Below, in pieces: positions 1 through 8,980 of a stretch of 64,000 nucleotides of DNA. Under the pieces are notes generated by a model. It searched no databases and had not been told where the DNA came from. It saw nothing but the letters and a program-made list of their open reading frames with translations. The stretch comes from Bacteroidales bacterium (GTDB lineage: Bacteria; Bacteroidota; Bacteroidia; Bacteroidales; Marinilabiliaceae): positions 1 to 64,000 of the forward strand of contig CAAFWU010000067.1 in NCBI GenBank assembly GCA_900766825.1, read 5' to 3'. The position numbers were made by a program, and so were the translations under genes. Numbering within the stretch: the stretch's first letter is position 1; each line of letters begins with the position of its first letter.

Positions 1-300
1 AAGACGGGGGGCGCGGTCGCGCCCGAGGGACAACGGAGAGTGGGAGGAAAGGGAAAGGCAGGAGAGAAGACGGGGGGAAAGACGGGGGGCGCGGTCGCGC
101 CCGAGGGACAACGGGGGGGGAGAAAAGGGAAGAGCGGGAGAGAGAAGACGGGGGGGGAGACGGGGGCGCGGTCGCACCCGAGGGACAACGGGGAGTGGGA
201 GGAAAGGGAAAGGCAGGAGAGGAAAGAAGGGGGGGGAAGACGGGGGCGCGGTCGCGCCCGAGGAACAGCGGGGGGGGAAGAAGGGAAAGACGGGAGAGGG
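1..300. repeat. Tandem ~78-80 bp GC-rich purine-biased repeats
   Basis: Four copies of a 26-base core lie at 11-36, 89-114, 166-191 and 246-271, so the period is 77-80 bp. Each core contains the inverted repeat GGGCGCG-GT-CGCGCCC (G to A in the third copy, which breaks the symmetry). Between cores the plus strand is almost only G and A. The array continues past the left edge, so its true length is unknown. Short open frames can be read through it, but their Gly/Arg/Lys-rich translations change between frames and look like repeat artefacts. It lies just beyond the sdh terminator. Confidence 0.85.
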
Positions 301-315
301 GGGGAAAGAAAAGAG

Positions 316-350
316 AAGCCGCCGGCAATCTTGGGGATTGCTGGCGGCTT
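316..350 (-). terminator. Bidirectional hairpin terminator after sdhB
   Basis: A 15-bp stem (316-330 with 336-350, one G-U pair) closes a 5-nt loop TTGGG. On the minus strand it is followed by a T-rich tract (complement of 303-315), on the plus strand by TTTTGTTG. It ends the sdhCAB transcript and would also block reading from the repeat array. Confidence 0.9.
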
Positions 351-382
351 TTGTTGCCTATGGGGCTAAGAAGGAAAGGGGG

Positions 383-1138
383 TTAGTCTTTGAACTTGGC
401 CTTGAGGAACTCGCGGTTGAGGCGAGCGATGTTGGTGATGGAGACACCTTTGGGGCACTCGGCTTCGCAGGCACGAGTGTTGGTGCAGTTGCCGAAACCG
501 AGTTCGTCCATCTTGGCAACCATTGCTTTGGCACGACGAGCTGCCTCGACCTGACCCTGAGGGAGGAGGGCGAACTGGCTAACCTTGGCAGAGACGAAGA
601 GCATGGCGGAGCCGTTTTTGCAAGCGGCAGCGCAAGCTCCACAGCCGATGCAGGCTGCGGCGTCCATGGCGGCGTCGGCGTTCTCTTTGGCAATGGGGAG
701 TGCATTGGCGTCTTGAGCGGAGCCGCAGCGGATGCTAGTGTAGCCACCGGCCTGCATGATCTTGTCGTAGGCAGAGCGGTCGACCATGAGGTCGCGGATG
801 ACGGGGAAGCCAGCTGAGCGCCAGGGCTCTACAGTGATGGTGTCGCCGTCGTTGAAGCTACGCATATGGAGCTGGCAGGTTGTGGTGTGTCCATTTTTGC
901 CGTGTGGGTGACCATTGATGTAGAGAGAGCACATGCCACAGATGCCCTCGCGGCAGTCGTGGTCGAAGACGACAGGCTCCTCGTGTTTAGCCACGAGTTG
1001 CTCGTTGAGAGTGTCCAACATCTCGAGGAAGGACATGTTAGTAGAGATGCCCTTGAGGTCGTAGGTCTCGAAACGGCCTTTCTCCTTAGGTCCTTTCTGA
1101 CGCCAGACCTTGAGCGTGATGTTTATAGTCTTATCCAT
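383..1138 (-). CDS. sdhB: Succinate dehydrogenase/fumarate reductase iron-sulfur subunit
   Basis: This 251-residue subunit carries electrons between the flavin of SdhA and the membrane cytochrome b SdhC at the cytoplasmic face. The plant-type 2Fe-2S motif CREGICGMC lies near residues 61-69 with a later Cys. Two ferredoxin-like clusters follow: CIGCGACAAAC near 160 and CTNTRACEAECPKG near 215, giving the expected 2Fe-2S, 4Fe-4S and 3Fe-4S set. Length is normal for the Bacteroidota form. It is the last gene of sdhCAB, 18 bp after sdhA. In gut Bacteroidales this complex mainly runs as a menaquinol:fumarate reductase; the direction here is inferred from lineage, not from sequence. Confidence 0.96.
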   Translation of the reverse strand: MDKTINITLKVWRQKGPKEKGRFETYDLKGISTNMSFLEMLDTLNEQLVAKHEEPVVFDHDCREGICGMCSLYINGHPHGKNGHTTTCQLHMRSFNDGDTITVEPWRSAGFPVIRDLMVDRSAYDKIMQAGGYTSIRCGSAQDANALPIAKENADAAMDAAACIGCGACAAACKNGSAMLFVSAKVSQFALLPQGQVEAARRAKAMVAKMDELGFGNCTNTRACEAECPKGVSITNIARLNREFLKAKFKD

Positions 1139-1156
1139 TGGAAAAGGTGTTCAGAA

Positions 1157-3106
1157 TTAGTTCTTGTAGTTACGTGTCTTGCGCTCGGTCTCCTCGTAGT
1201 CGAGGGGTTCTTTGAGCATCTCGGGATCTTGATCCTCGCCGAGGTAGTGCCAGCAGGCAGCGTAGCTGAACTGGTCGTCGTGACGGAGAGCCTCGCCGTC
1301 CTCGGTTTGGTGCTCCTCGCGGAAGTGTCCGCCGCAGCTTTCTTCGCGGTTGAGGGCGTCGATGGCGATGAGGTAACCGATGTCGATGAAGTCAGAGAGG
1401 CGGAGGGCCTTCTCGAGTTCAGTGTTGAGGTCGTCGGCCTTGCCAGGAACGTAGACATTGGACCAGAACTCTTTCTTGATGTCCTTGAGCATGCCGAGAG
1501 CCTTGGTGAGGCCCTCTTTGGTGCGACCCATGCCGACGTATTCCCACATGATGTGACCGAGTTCCTTGTGGATGGAGTCAACAGAGCGCTTGCCCTGAAT
1601 GGCCATGATCTTAGCGATCTTGTCCTTGACCTCTTTTTCGGCCTTGTCGAAGATGGGGTCGGAAGTTGGGATGCGAGGAACCTGGATTTGGTCGGCCAAG
1701 TAATTCTGAATGGTATAGGGGAGTACGAAGTATCCGTCGGCGAGGCCCTGCATGAGCGCAGAGGCGCCGAGACGGTTGGCACCGTGGTCGGAGAAGTTAG
1801 CCTCGCCGATGCAGAAGAGACCAGGGATAGAGGTCTGGAGTTCGTAGTCGACCCAGATGCCGCCCATGGTGTAGTGGATGGCGGGGAAGATCATCATAGG
1901 AGTCTTGTAGGGGTCCTGAGCCATGATCTTTTCGTACATCTCGAAGAGGTTGCCGTAGCGTTCGCGGACACGATCCTCGCCGAGACGCTGGATGGCATAC
2001 TTGAAGTCGAGGAAAACGGCGAGACCAGTCTCGTTGACACCGAAACCAGCGTCGCAGCGCTCTTTGGCGGCGCGGCTAGCCACGTCGCGAGGAACGAGGT
2101 TGCCGAAGGCTGGGTAGCGGCGCTCGAGGTAGAAGTCGCGATCCTCATCGGGGATGTCGTTGGCAGTCTTCTTGCCGGCGCGGATGGCCTCTGCGTCCTC
2201 TTTTTTCTTGGGAACCCAGATGCGGCCGTCGTTACGGAGAGACTCAGACATAAGGGTGAGCTTGGACTGGATGTCGCCGTGAACGGGGATACAGGTGGGG
2301 TGGATCTGACAGTAGCAGGGGTTGGCGAAGTAAGCACCTTTGCGGTAGATCTGCATGGCAGCGGAGCCATTGGAGCCCATGGCATTGGTGGAGAGGAAAT
2401 AGGTGTTGCCGTAGCCGCCAGTAGCGATTACCACAGCGTGACCGAAGTAGCGCTCGATTTCGCCAGTGACGAGGTTGCGAACGATGATGCCACGAGCGCG
2501 ACCGTCTTCGGCGATAACGACGTCGAGCATTTCGCGACGAGCGAACATCTTAACGGTTCCGTTCTTAATCTCTTTGCAGAGGCTGCTGTAGGCACCGAGG
2601 AGGAGCTGCTGACCGGTTTGACCGCGGGCGTAGAAAGTACGCGAAACTTGAGCGCCACCGAAAGAGCGGTTGGCGAGGAGTCCGCCGTACTCACGAGCGA
2701 AGGGAACACCCTGAGCTACGCACTGGTCGATGATGTTGTTAGAGACCTCGGCGAGGCGGTAGACGTTGGCCTCACGAGCGCGATAGTCGCCGCCCTTGAT
2801 GGTGTCGTAGAAGAGACGGTAGACCGAGTCGCCATCGTTCTGGTAGTTCTTGGCAGCATTGATACCGCCCTGAGCAGCGATGGAGTGAGCGCGACGAGGA
2901 GAGTCCTGAATGCAGAAGTTGAGGACGTTGAAACCCATCTCGCCGAGAGTGGAGGCAGCGGAAGCGCCAGCGAGACCAGTGCCAACGACAATGATGTCGA
3001 GCTTACGCTTGTTGGCAGGGTTAACAAGTTTTTGGTGGGCTTTGTAGTTAGTCCACTTTTGCGCCAAGGGACCCTGAGGAATCTTGGAATCTATAGTGTT
3101 TGCCAT
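1157..3106 (-). CDS. sdhA: Succinate dehydrogenase/fumarate reductase flavoprotein subunit
   Basis: This 649-residue catalytic subunit interconverts fumarate and succinate with covalently bound FAD. The dinucleotide-binding motif GTGLAGASAAS is near residue 42 and the FAD-attachment stretch HSIAAQGGINAAK near 73. The active-site segment IHYTMGGIWVDYE is near 410 and ANRLGASALMQG near 445. The length fits the long type-B family seen with a single five-helix cytochrome b partner. It lies between sdhC (61 bp upstream) and sdhB (18 bp downstream), so the three genes form one operon. A long open frame antisense to it is a GC-rich shadow. Confidence 0.97.
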   Translation of the reverse strand: MANTIDSKIPQGPLAQKWTNYKAHQKLVNPANKRKLDIIVVGTGLAGASAASTLGEMGFNVLNFCIQDSPRRAHSIAAQGGINAAKNYQNDGDSVYRLFYDTIKGGDYRAREANVYRLAEVSNNIIDQCVAQGVPFAREYGGLLANRSFGGAQVSRTFYARGQTGQQLLLGAYSSLCKEIKNGTVKMFARREMLDVVIAEDGRARGIIVRNLVTGEIERYFGHAVVIATGGYGNTYFLSTNAMGSNGSAAMQIYRKGAYFANPCYCQIHPTCIPVHGDIQSKLTLMSESLRNDGRIWVPKKKEDAEAIRAGKKTANDIPDEDRDFYLERRYPAFGNLVPRDVASRAAKERCDAGFGVNETGLAVFLDFKYAIQRLGEDRVRERYGNLFEMYEKIMAQDPYKTPMMIFPAIHYTMGGIWVDYELQTSIPGLFCIGEANFSDHGANRLGASALMQGLADGYFVLPYTIQNYLADQIQVPRIPTSDPIFDKAEKEVKDKIAKIMAIQGKRSVDSIHKELGHIMWEYVGMGRTKEGLTKALGMLKDIKKEFWSNVYVPGKADDLNTELEKALRLSDFIDIGYLIAIDALNREESCGGHFREEHQTEDGEALRHDDQFSYAACWHYLGEDQDPEMLKEPLDYEETERKTRNYKN

Positions 3107-3167
3107 AATTGGATTGTCAGTGAATTATAGAGTGGGAATAAAAAAGTGTTTTACCCTCAGGGAGCGA

Positions 3168-3848
3168 TTATCCGAAGATTGGGAAGACACCAAAGGCGAA
3201 GCCGAGAACCACGATGGCGAAGCCAGCGCATACGATGGTGGCATACCATTTGGCCACGCACTGCCAGCGCTCGAGCCAGAGGTTGTTGCTCCAGCCAATG
3301 GTTTGGAGCATGCTCCAGAAACCGTGTGAGAGGTGGAACCAGAGAGCAGCAAGCCAGATGATGTAGACAACAACAACGGGCCATTGGCTGAACCAGAAGC
3401 CGATCCAAGCGGTGCCATCGGTGGGACCGAACTGACCCTCGATGCCAGCCAACTCAGAGAACATCATTCTGTACCAGAAGTGAGCGAAGTGGAGGCCGAG
3501 GCCGAGGATGACAACGATGCCGAGGGCGAGCATGTTCTGGCTAGCCCACTCAACGTTGGCGGGTTTGTCCACAACGGCATAGCGGTCGTTGCCACGAGCC
3601 TTGCGGTTCTGAACCGTGAGGATGAAGGCATAGATGATGTGGAAGACAAAACCCAGAGCCAGAACGGCGGTGCCAGCCAAGGCGTACCAGTTGGTGCCGA
3701 GGAAGGCGCACACAGCGTTGTAGCCAGCGCTAGAGAATGCAGCCACAAGGTTCATGCACATGTGGAAAAGAAGGAAGAGCACGAGGAAGATACCCGTCAC
3801 GCTCATGATCAACTTCTTACCAATGGATGATTGGAAGATTGAGCTCAT
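3168..3848 (-). CDS. sdhC: Succinate dehydrogenase cytochrome b subunit
   Basis: This 226-residue integral membrane protein with about five helices anchors SdhAB and exchanges electrons with menaquinone through two b hemes. Candidate heme-ligand histidines sit in helices at residues 29, 70, 120/123 and 172/175, the pattern of type-B enzymes such as the Wolinella and Bacteroides FrdC. An ATG 66 bp further upstream would add a poorly hydrophobic leader; the start at 3848 (MSSIFQSSIGKK) matches the usual family beginning and is preferred. First gene of the operon. Confidence 0.93.
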   Translation of the reverse strand: MSSIFQSSIGKKLIMSVTGIFLVLFLLFHMCMNLVAAFSSAGYNAVCAFLGTNWYALAGTAVLALGFVFHIIYAFILTVQNRKARGNDRYAVVDKPANVEWASQNMLALGIVVILGLGLHFAHFWYRMMFSELAGIEGQFGPTDGTAWIGFWFSQWPVVVVYIIWLAALWFHLSHGFWSMLQTIGWSNNLWLERWQCVAKWYATIVCAGFAIVVLGFAFGVFPIFG

Positions 3849-4086
3849 AAAAGATTGTTTGTTGTTTATGTGAATTGAATAGAATTTGCCCCTTAAGAAA
3901 AGAATGTAAGCCATCGCAGAGCCTTGACGAGGGTGTTTGCTTGCCCTCTCACAGATTTCCTCCTAAAGAGATAGAGCTCGAGAGGTGTGATATTGTCTGC
4001 GAAAAAGTAGATATGCAGGTCTGGGTTATGAGCCGAGAGCCGCAGATGGAGAAAAGGTTTAAAAGAACTAAATCCTTTTCAACCTA

Positions 4087-4094
4087 CAAATGTA
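4087..4094 (-). promoter_or_regulatory. Candidate -7 promoter box for sdhCAB
   Basis: On the minus strand this reads TACATTTG, a perfect match to the Bacteroidota TAnnTTTG box. No well-spaced upstream TTTG element was found, so the call rests on the -7 box alone. Confidence 0.45.
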
Positions 4095-4328
4095 AAACAA
4101 CGAGAGCAAAAAGGCGAAAGCAAATAACGAAATTTTTCTTTATTTATTCTTAAGAGCAGCAGCAAAGAGTGTTTTGCAAAGTGGAGATTGCAAAAGAGAG
4201 GGCAATTGGGGATAGAGTGACAAGGGGGGGCATTGGCAAGAGAGTATTAAAGTGGAAGGCGAGTGAAAAGGAGTGCAATGACAAAGATATATTAAAAAGT
4301 AGGGCACGATATTTGCGGATTTTATGGT

Positions 4329-4336
4329 TAAATTTG
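4329..4336 (+). promoter_or_regulatory. Candidate -7 promoter box for the polyene-like operon
   Basis: TAAATTTG matches TAnnTTTG and lies 28 bp before the first ATG, so the leader would be about 20 nt. A TTTG at 4312-4315 is too close (13 bp) to be an ideal -33 element. Confidence 0.5.
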
Positions 4337-4363
4337 CGGTCTTAAGCATAAAAGAAAATAACA

Positions 4364-5611
4364 ATGAGAAGAGCAGTGGTGACAGGAATGGGAATATGGT
4401 CCTGTTTGGGCACTGACATTCCGAGCGTGATCACGTCGTTGCGAACGGGGATCTCTGGCATAGGACTTAACGAAGAACGCCAAAAGTATGGCTACCATTC
4501 GGCATTGGCAGGCAAGGTTCCGAGCGTACGTGTGACACGAGAGATGATATCGGATCGTCACCTACGCGCCAGTCTTTCAGAGCAAGCCCAGTACGCCTTA
4601 ATGGCCAGTAGCGCAGCCCTAAAACAGTCGGGCATAGATTGCGAATGGCTAAAGAGAAATGAGATGGGGTGCCTAATCGGCAACGACACGTCGGCTCAAG
4701 GAGTGAGCGAGACAGCCTTAACGATGGAGCGAGAGCACGACACTCAGCTCATAGGCTATGGTTCTGTCTTTCAGTCGATGAACTCAAACGTGAGCATGTG
4801 CATGAGTTCACTCTTTGGATTGCGAGGTGCGAGTTTCACGGTTAGTGCAGCTTGCGCCTCGGGCAGTCATGCCATAGGACTGGCAACAATGATGATCCGC
4901 GAAGGTCTGCAAGATATTGTGTTGTGCGGAGGTGCCCAGGAGACCAACCAATTTTCCATGCTATCTTTCGACGCCCTTGGCGTTTTCTCGCAGCGGACCG
5001 AAGAGCCCACGCGAGCAAGCCGTCCCTTTGACAAGGGGCGCGATGGTCTTGTGCCCTCGGGCGGAGCAGCCGCTTTGGTCATAGAGGAGTACGAGCACGC
5101 AATGCGGCGTGGGGCACCGATACTGGCCGAGGTGGTAGGCTACGGCTTCTCGAGCAATGGAGGGGGGCTGTCGCAGCCATCGGTGGATGGGAGCCTAACG
5201 GCTATGCAGAGAGCATTGGCACAAGCGGGTCTGAAAGCTGGGGATGTGGACTACGTGAATGCCCACGCCACCAGCACCCCACAGGGCGACGCCATTGAGG
5301 CCACGGCACTGAGCCAACTCTTTGGACAAGAGGCTACGAGGGTGGGCAAAAGCCCTTGGATATCGTCGACCAAGAGCATGACGGGTCACGAGTGCTGGAT
5401 GTCTGGCGCATCGGAGGCCGTCTACAGCATTCTGATGATGCAAGAGGACTTTGTGGCCCCGAACATAAACCTTGAGAACCCCTGCCAAGAGTGCGCAGGG
5501 CTGAGGATGGCCACCGAGACCGTGGAGTGCGAAGTAAGGACCGTGCTGAGCAACTCGTTTGGCTTTGGAGGAACGAACTCCGCCCTTATACTTAGCAAAG
5601 TAAACAAATGA
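4364..5611 (+). CDS. FabB-like beta-ketoacyl-ACP synthase (first ketosynthase)
   Basis: A 415-residue condensing enzyme that would extend an acyl-ACP chain with malonyl-ACP. The catalytic triad is intact: Cys164 in SAACASGSHAIG, His in VNAHATSTPQGD near residue 302, and Lys/His in STKSMTGHECWMSGASE near 335-345. The GHECWMSGASE stretch differs from the usual GHSLGAAG of housekeeping FabB/FabF; from memory this variant is typical of aryl-polyene/flexirubin ketosynthases in Bacteroidota. It opens a nine-gene same-strand operon with ACPs, a second ketosynthase, a ligase and an exporter, so a role in specialised polyene-type synthesis is more likely than in membrane fatty acid synthesis. Confidence 0.9.
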   Translation: MRRAVVTGMGIWSCLGTDIPSVITSLRTGISGIGLNEERQKYGYHSALAGKVPSVRVTREMISDRHLRASLSEQAQYALMASSAALKQSGIDCEWLKRNEMGCLIGNDTSAQGVSETALTMEREHDTQLIGYGSVFQSMNSNVSMCMSSLFGLRGASFTVSAACASGSHAIGLATMMIREGLQDIVLCGGAQETNQFSMLSFDALGVFSQRTEEPTRASRPFDKGRDGLVPSGGAAALVIEEYEHAMRRGAPILAEVVGYGFSSNGGGLSQPSVDGSLTAMQRALAQAGLKAGDVDYVNAHATSTPQGDAIEATALSQLFGQEATRVGKSPWISSTKSMTGHECWMSGASEAVYSILMMQEDFVAPNINLENPCQECAGLRMATETVECEVRTVLSNSFGFGGTNSALILSKVNK

Positions 5612-5641
5612 ATCACAATTACTTAAACTCTTAGTAAACCA

Positions 5642-6736
5642 ATGAACCTATTCGACAACGAAGTAAAAAGATATTGCCACGAAAACCTAAGTGCACGCGA
5701 GGCACAGCGTCAGGCACAGTTTATAGCCTGGGCCCCAATGGTGTTTCAGGTGTCGCGCCTGATGCTCAAATACGGCATCTTGAGCATGCTCCGCGACAGG
5801 AGCGAGGGCATGACCATAGAGGAGATAAAGGAGGAGAGCAAGCTATCGACCTACGCCGTGAAGATACTTATGGAGGCCTCGCTGAGCATAGGCACCGTGC
5901 TTGTGGACCCCAAGACCGACCGCTACAGCCTGAGCAAAACAGGTTGGTTTCTGCTCACCGATGAGTCGACACGCGTCAATGTGGACTTCAACCACGACGT
6001 CAACTACCGCGGTCTCTTCTATTTAGACGAAGCTCTGGAGCAAGGTAGGCCCGCGGGACTTAAGACCTTGGGCAACTGGCCCACCATCTACGAGGGTCTC
6101 TCGCAACTGGACCCACAGGTGCAGAAGAGTTGGTTCGCCTTCGACCATTTCTACAGCGACCACTCGTTCGACTTGGCCTTGAACATTGTGTTTGCCCACC
6201 CCACCCGTAGGCTTATGGACGTGGGCGGCAACACAGGTCGTTTTGCCCTTAAGTGTGTGGAGCACAATGCCGATGTTGAGGTGACCATTGTGGACCTGCC
6301 AGGCCAAATAGGCATGATGGAGAAGAACATTGCGGGTCACGAGGGCGCCAACCGCATTGGCAGCTACACCACCAACATACTTGACGAAACCAACCAGTTG
6401 CCCGAGGGAGAATGGGACGCCATTTGGATGAGCCAATTCTTGGACTGCTTCTCGGAGGAGCAGATTGTGAGCATCTTGACCCGAGCCGCCAAGGTGATGA
6501 GCGAAGGGACCACACTATATATAATGGAGACCCTATGGGATCGCCAACGTTTCGAGCCCTCGTCGCTCTGCCTGACCATGACCAGCGTCTACTTCACCGC
6601 CATGGCCAACGGCAACAGCAAGATGTATCACTCCGACGACATGCTGAAGCTCATCGAGCGTGCAGGTCTGAAGGTTACGGCCATCCACGACAACATAGGT
6701 CAGGGAGGTCACACCATACTGGAGGTAAAGAAATAA
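5642..6736 (+). CDS. SAM-dependent (O-)methyltransferase
   Basis: 364 residues. The N-terminal ~130 residues look like a winged-helix dimerisation domain as in plant-type O-methyltransferases (DRSEGMTIEEIKEESKLS). The C-terminal Rossmann domain has SAM motif I as LMDVGGNTGRFA near residue 190 and an acidic residue at IVDLPGQ near 221. It lies 30 bp after the first ketosynthase and 48 bp before an ACP. Aryl-polyene and flexirubin clusters often carry a methyltransferase that decorates the aryl head group; that is the likely role here, but the substrate cannot be read from sequence. Confidence 0.85.
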   Translation: MNLFDNEVKRYCHENLSAREAQRQAQFIAWAPMVFQVSRLMLKYGILSMLRDRSEGMTIEEIKEESKLSTYAVKILMEASLSIGTVLVDPKTDRYSLSKTGWFLLTDESTRVNVDFNHDVNYRGLFYLDEALEQGRPAGLKTLGNWPTIYEGLSQLDPQVQKSWFAFDHFYSDHSFDLALNIVFAHPTRRLMDVGGNTGRFALKCVEHNADVEVTIVDLPGQIGMMEKNIAGHEGANRIGSYTTNILDETNQLPEGEWDAIWMSQFLDCFSEEQIVSILTRAAKVMSEGTTLYIMETLWDRQRFEPSSLCLTMTSVYFTAMANGNSKMYHSDDMLKLIERAGLKVTAIHDNIGQGGHTILEVKK

Positions 6737-6784
6737 GCGTTAAACACTTGAAAGCAAACCACATATAAACCCAAAAGAGTTCGT

Positions 6785-7036
6785 ATGAAACGAGAAGAGA
6801 TAGAAGAGAAGGTGAGGCAGATGCTGACCGACGATTTGGAGATTGACGAAGAGAAGATTGCCCCCGAGGCTAGCCTCAGAAACGACATGGGCATAGACAG
6901 TTTGGACATGGTGGAGATTGTTGTGATAGTGAACAAATACTTTGGCATAAAGATAAAGCCCGAGGAGATGCAGAGCGTGAAAACCATGAGCGAGTTCTGC
7001 GACTATCTGGAGACCAAACTGGCGGGCAACAACTAA
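6785..7036 (+). CDS. Acyl carrier protein 1
   Basis: 83 residues, acidic, with the phosphopantetheine attachment Ser39 in GIDSLDMVEIVV. The size, helix pattern and DSLD motif are standard for a stand-alone ACP. It sits between the methyltransferase and the second ketosynthase, so it should carry the growing chain for this operon. Its sequence is clearly distinct from the second ACP at 13703, suggesting division of labour, for example starter loading versus elongation. Confidence 0.93.
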   Translation: MKREEIEEKVRQMLTDDLEIDEEKIAPEASLRNDMGIDSLDMVEIVVIVNKYFGIKIKPEEMQSVKTMSEFCDYLETKLAGNN

Positions 7037-7076
7037 AGCCAAGCCCCCACCCCACCCCCCAAAAGAGCAGAGAAGG

Positions 7077-8921
7077 ATGGCCTACATCACAGCCCACAAC
7101 ATAACCTCGCCCCTTGGCACCACCAGCGCAGCCAACTACCAAGCTGTGGCCTCGGGGCGGAGTGCCCTTGCCCACCATGGGAGCGAGACCATGGGCGTTC
7201 AGCAGGACTTCACAGCCTCGCTAATGGCACCCGAGGTCATGGCCCAGATTCAGAGCCAATGGCCAGGCATGACCCGCTTTCAAGCTCTGGTGGCCCAATC
7301 GGTTGCCGCAGCTCTGAGAGAACGAGCTGCGCTTGGAGCCCACGATCCCACTGCCGAGCACAAAACCGAGCCCAAAGCCATGGTGGACCCCGATGACCTG
7401 CTGATTGTGAGCACCACCAAGGCCGACGTGGCTCTACGAGAGAGCGTGTGTGCCAACACGGACGCCATACCCACCCCAGGCGACTCAGCTCGCGTTGTGG
7501 CCAAGGCTTTGGGCTTTAGGCGCGAACCACTGGTGGTGTGCACAGCATGCACATCGGGGCTAACGGCCATTGTGGTGGGTCAGCGCATGGTGGACATGGG
7601 TTTGTGCCGGAGGGCCGTGGTGTGCGGAGCCGACGAGCAGAGCCGATTCATTGTGTCTGGCTTCATGTCTCTTCAGGCCATGTCTGCCATCGAGTGTCGC
7701 CCCTACGACATAGACCGTCAGGGGCTGAACTTGGGCGAGGCAGCCGCCACCGTTATACTGGAGCGCAAGGCACCCGCGGGTCTCGAGGGCAAGTTGTGGC
7801 AAACAGCCCACGGTGTGGTGAGCAACGATGCCTACCAAACCGTGGCCCCGCATAAGGCAGGGCTTGGCTTGGCAATTGCCATTGAGGGTGCACTGCAAAC
7901 AACTCACACGGGCAACGGAGCGATGGATGGGGTTGAGCAGATTGCTCAGTCCTTGGGTCTGAGCTTTGTGAATGCCCACGGCACAGCCACCATGTTCAAC
8001 GACCAAATGGAGGCCAAGGCTTTGCAAAAGGTGGGGCTGACGCAGGTGCCCATGAACTCGCTGAAGGGATACTACGGTCACACCATGGGAGCCGCGGGCG
8101 TTGTGGAGACCATTGTCTCGATGATGGCCGCCGATGAGGGGCTGTGCCTTGGCACACGAGGGTTTGCCGAGTTGGGCGTATCGGTGCCCATTGGCGTTGA
8201 TGGCAACCATAGGGCAGTTGGGGGACACAGATTCCTAAAGACCCTCTCTGGTTTTGGGGGATGCAATGTGGCGGCTCTCTTTGGCAAGGGGAACGAGGAG
8301 GAGGCGGAGGGTCTGACATGCCCATCGGGGCTTAGGATTGCTCACAGCGTAAGCATAGATCCCAAGGGGGCTATGGTGGACGGGAAACCAGTGGACATAG
8401 ACCCCACGTTGGCACAAGGCAATGGGGGTGAGATACTCACGGCACTGTACCGACAGCGGGTGGGGGACTACCCTAAGTTCTTCAAGATGGACCACCTGAG
8501 CAAACTGGGGTTCTTGGCTTCGGAACTCATACTGCAGGCGGAAGCTGAGGCTGGGGGCTGTGAAGAGGGGGGCGTGAGCTCGAGGTTTAAGGAGAGGGCG
8601 GATAGAGCCGTGGTCTTCTTTAACCGAACATCGTCGGGCGAGACCGACCAGAGATACGAAGAGAGCATTGGCACGGGAATGCCCAGCCCCGCTTTGTTCA
8701 TCTACACACTGCCGAACATTGTAACGGGCGAGGTGGCCATACGCAATCAGTATCATGGCGAGACAACGTTTTGCATCTTGGCCCAAAGAGACAGCAACCT
8801 AATGGGTATGGTTACCCAAGCCACCTTTGCCAACCCACAGACAACGAGCGCACTTGTGGGTTGGGTGGAGTACGAGAGCGATGCCCAGTTCTGCGCATCG
8901 GTGGCTCTTGTGACCATGTAA
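7077..8921 (+). CDS. Ketosynthase with an extra ketosynthase-like C-terminal domain
   Basis: 614 residues, about 200 longer than a normal condensing enzyme. Residues 1 to ~405 form a full ketosynthase: Cys158 in VCTACTSG, His in NAHGTATMFND near 301, and Lys/His in NSLKGYYGHTMGAAG near 323-333. So it is not a classical chain-length factor lacking the Cys. Residues ~410-614 hold a second segment with FFNRTSSGETDQRY and SPALFIYTLPNIVTGE, resembling the short ketosynthase-N-like proteins found as separate genes in aryl-polyene/flexirubin clusters. The fusion is the notable point. It lies 40 bp after ACP1 and 59 bp before the LolA-like gene. Function as the polyene-elongating partner of the first ketosynthase is inferred. 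Confidence 0.85.
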   Translation: MAYITAHNITSPLGTTSAANYQAVASGRSALAHHGSETMGVQQDFTASLMAPEVMAQIQSQWPGMTRFQALVAQSVAAALRERAALGAHDPTAEHKTEPKAMVDPDDLLIVSTTKADVALRESVCANTDAIPTPGDSARVVAKALGFRREPLVVCTACTSGLTAIVVGQRMVDMGLCRRAVVCGADEQSRFIVSGFMSLQAMSAIECRPYDIDRQGLNLGEAAATVILERKAPAGLEGKLWQTAHGVVSNDAYQTVAPHKAGLGLAIAIEGALQTTHTGNGAMDGVEQIAQSLGLSFVNAHGTATMFNDQMEAKALQKVGLTQVPMNSLKGYYGHTMGAAGVVETIVSMMAADEGLCLGTRGFAELGVSVPIGVDGNHRAVGGHRFLKTLSGFGGCNVAALFGKGNEEEAEGLTCPSGLRIAHSVSIDPKGAMVDGKPVDIDPTLAQGNGGEILTALYRQRVGDYPKFFKMDHLSKLGFLASELILQAEAEAGGCEEGGVSSRFKERADRAVVFFNRTSSGETDQRYEESIGTGMPSPALFIYTLPNIVTGEVAIRNQYHGETTFCILAQRDSNLMGMVTQATFANPQTTSALVGWVEYESDAQFCASVALVTM

Positions 8922-8980
8922 AACTGGTGACCTAAAGTAAGAAAGTAAAAGAAAAGAACACATAGGGAGGAGAAGAGCAA

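Larger units (their letters stand above)
3849..4363. other. Divergent intergenic region between sdhC and polyene-like operon
   Basis: 515 bp without a credible gene separates two divergent operons. It contains one promoter-like box for each direction (4087-4094 minus, 4329-4336 plus). The sdh leader would be about 230 nt. No strong hairpin or known riboswitch was seen. Confidence 0.6.

Noticed and set aside
40..386. Gly/Arg/Lys-rich short open frames in the left repeat array
   Set aside because: They run through tandem repeats, change frame from copy to copy and match nothing; the repeat explains them.
866..3130. 754-residue open frame antisense to sdhA and sdhB
   Set aside because: Overlaps secure sdhA and sdhB on the other strand. 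Its long open frame follows from strong codon bias and shows no family motif.
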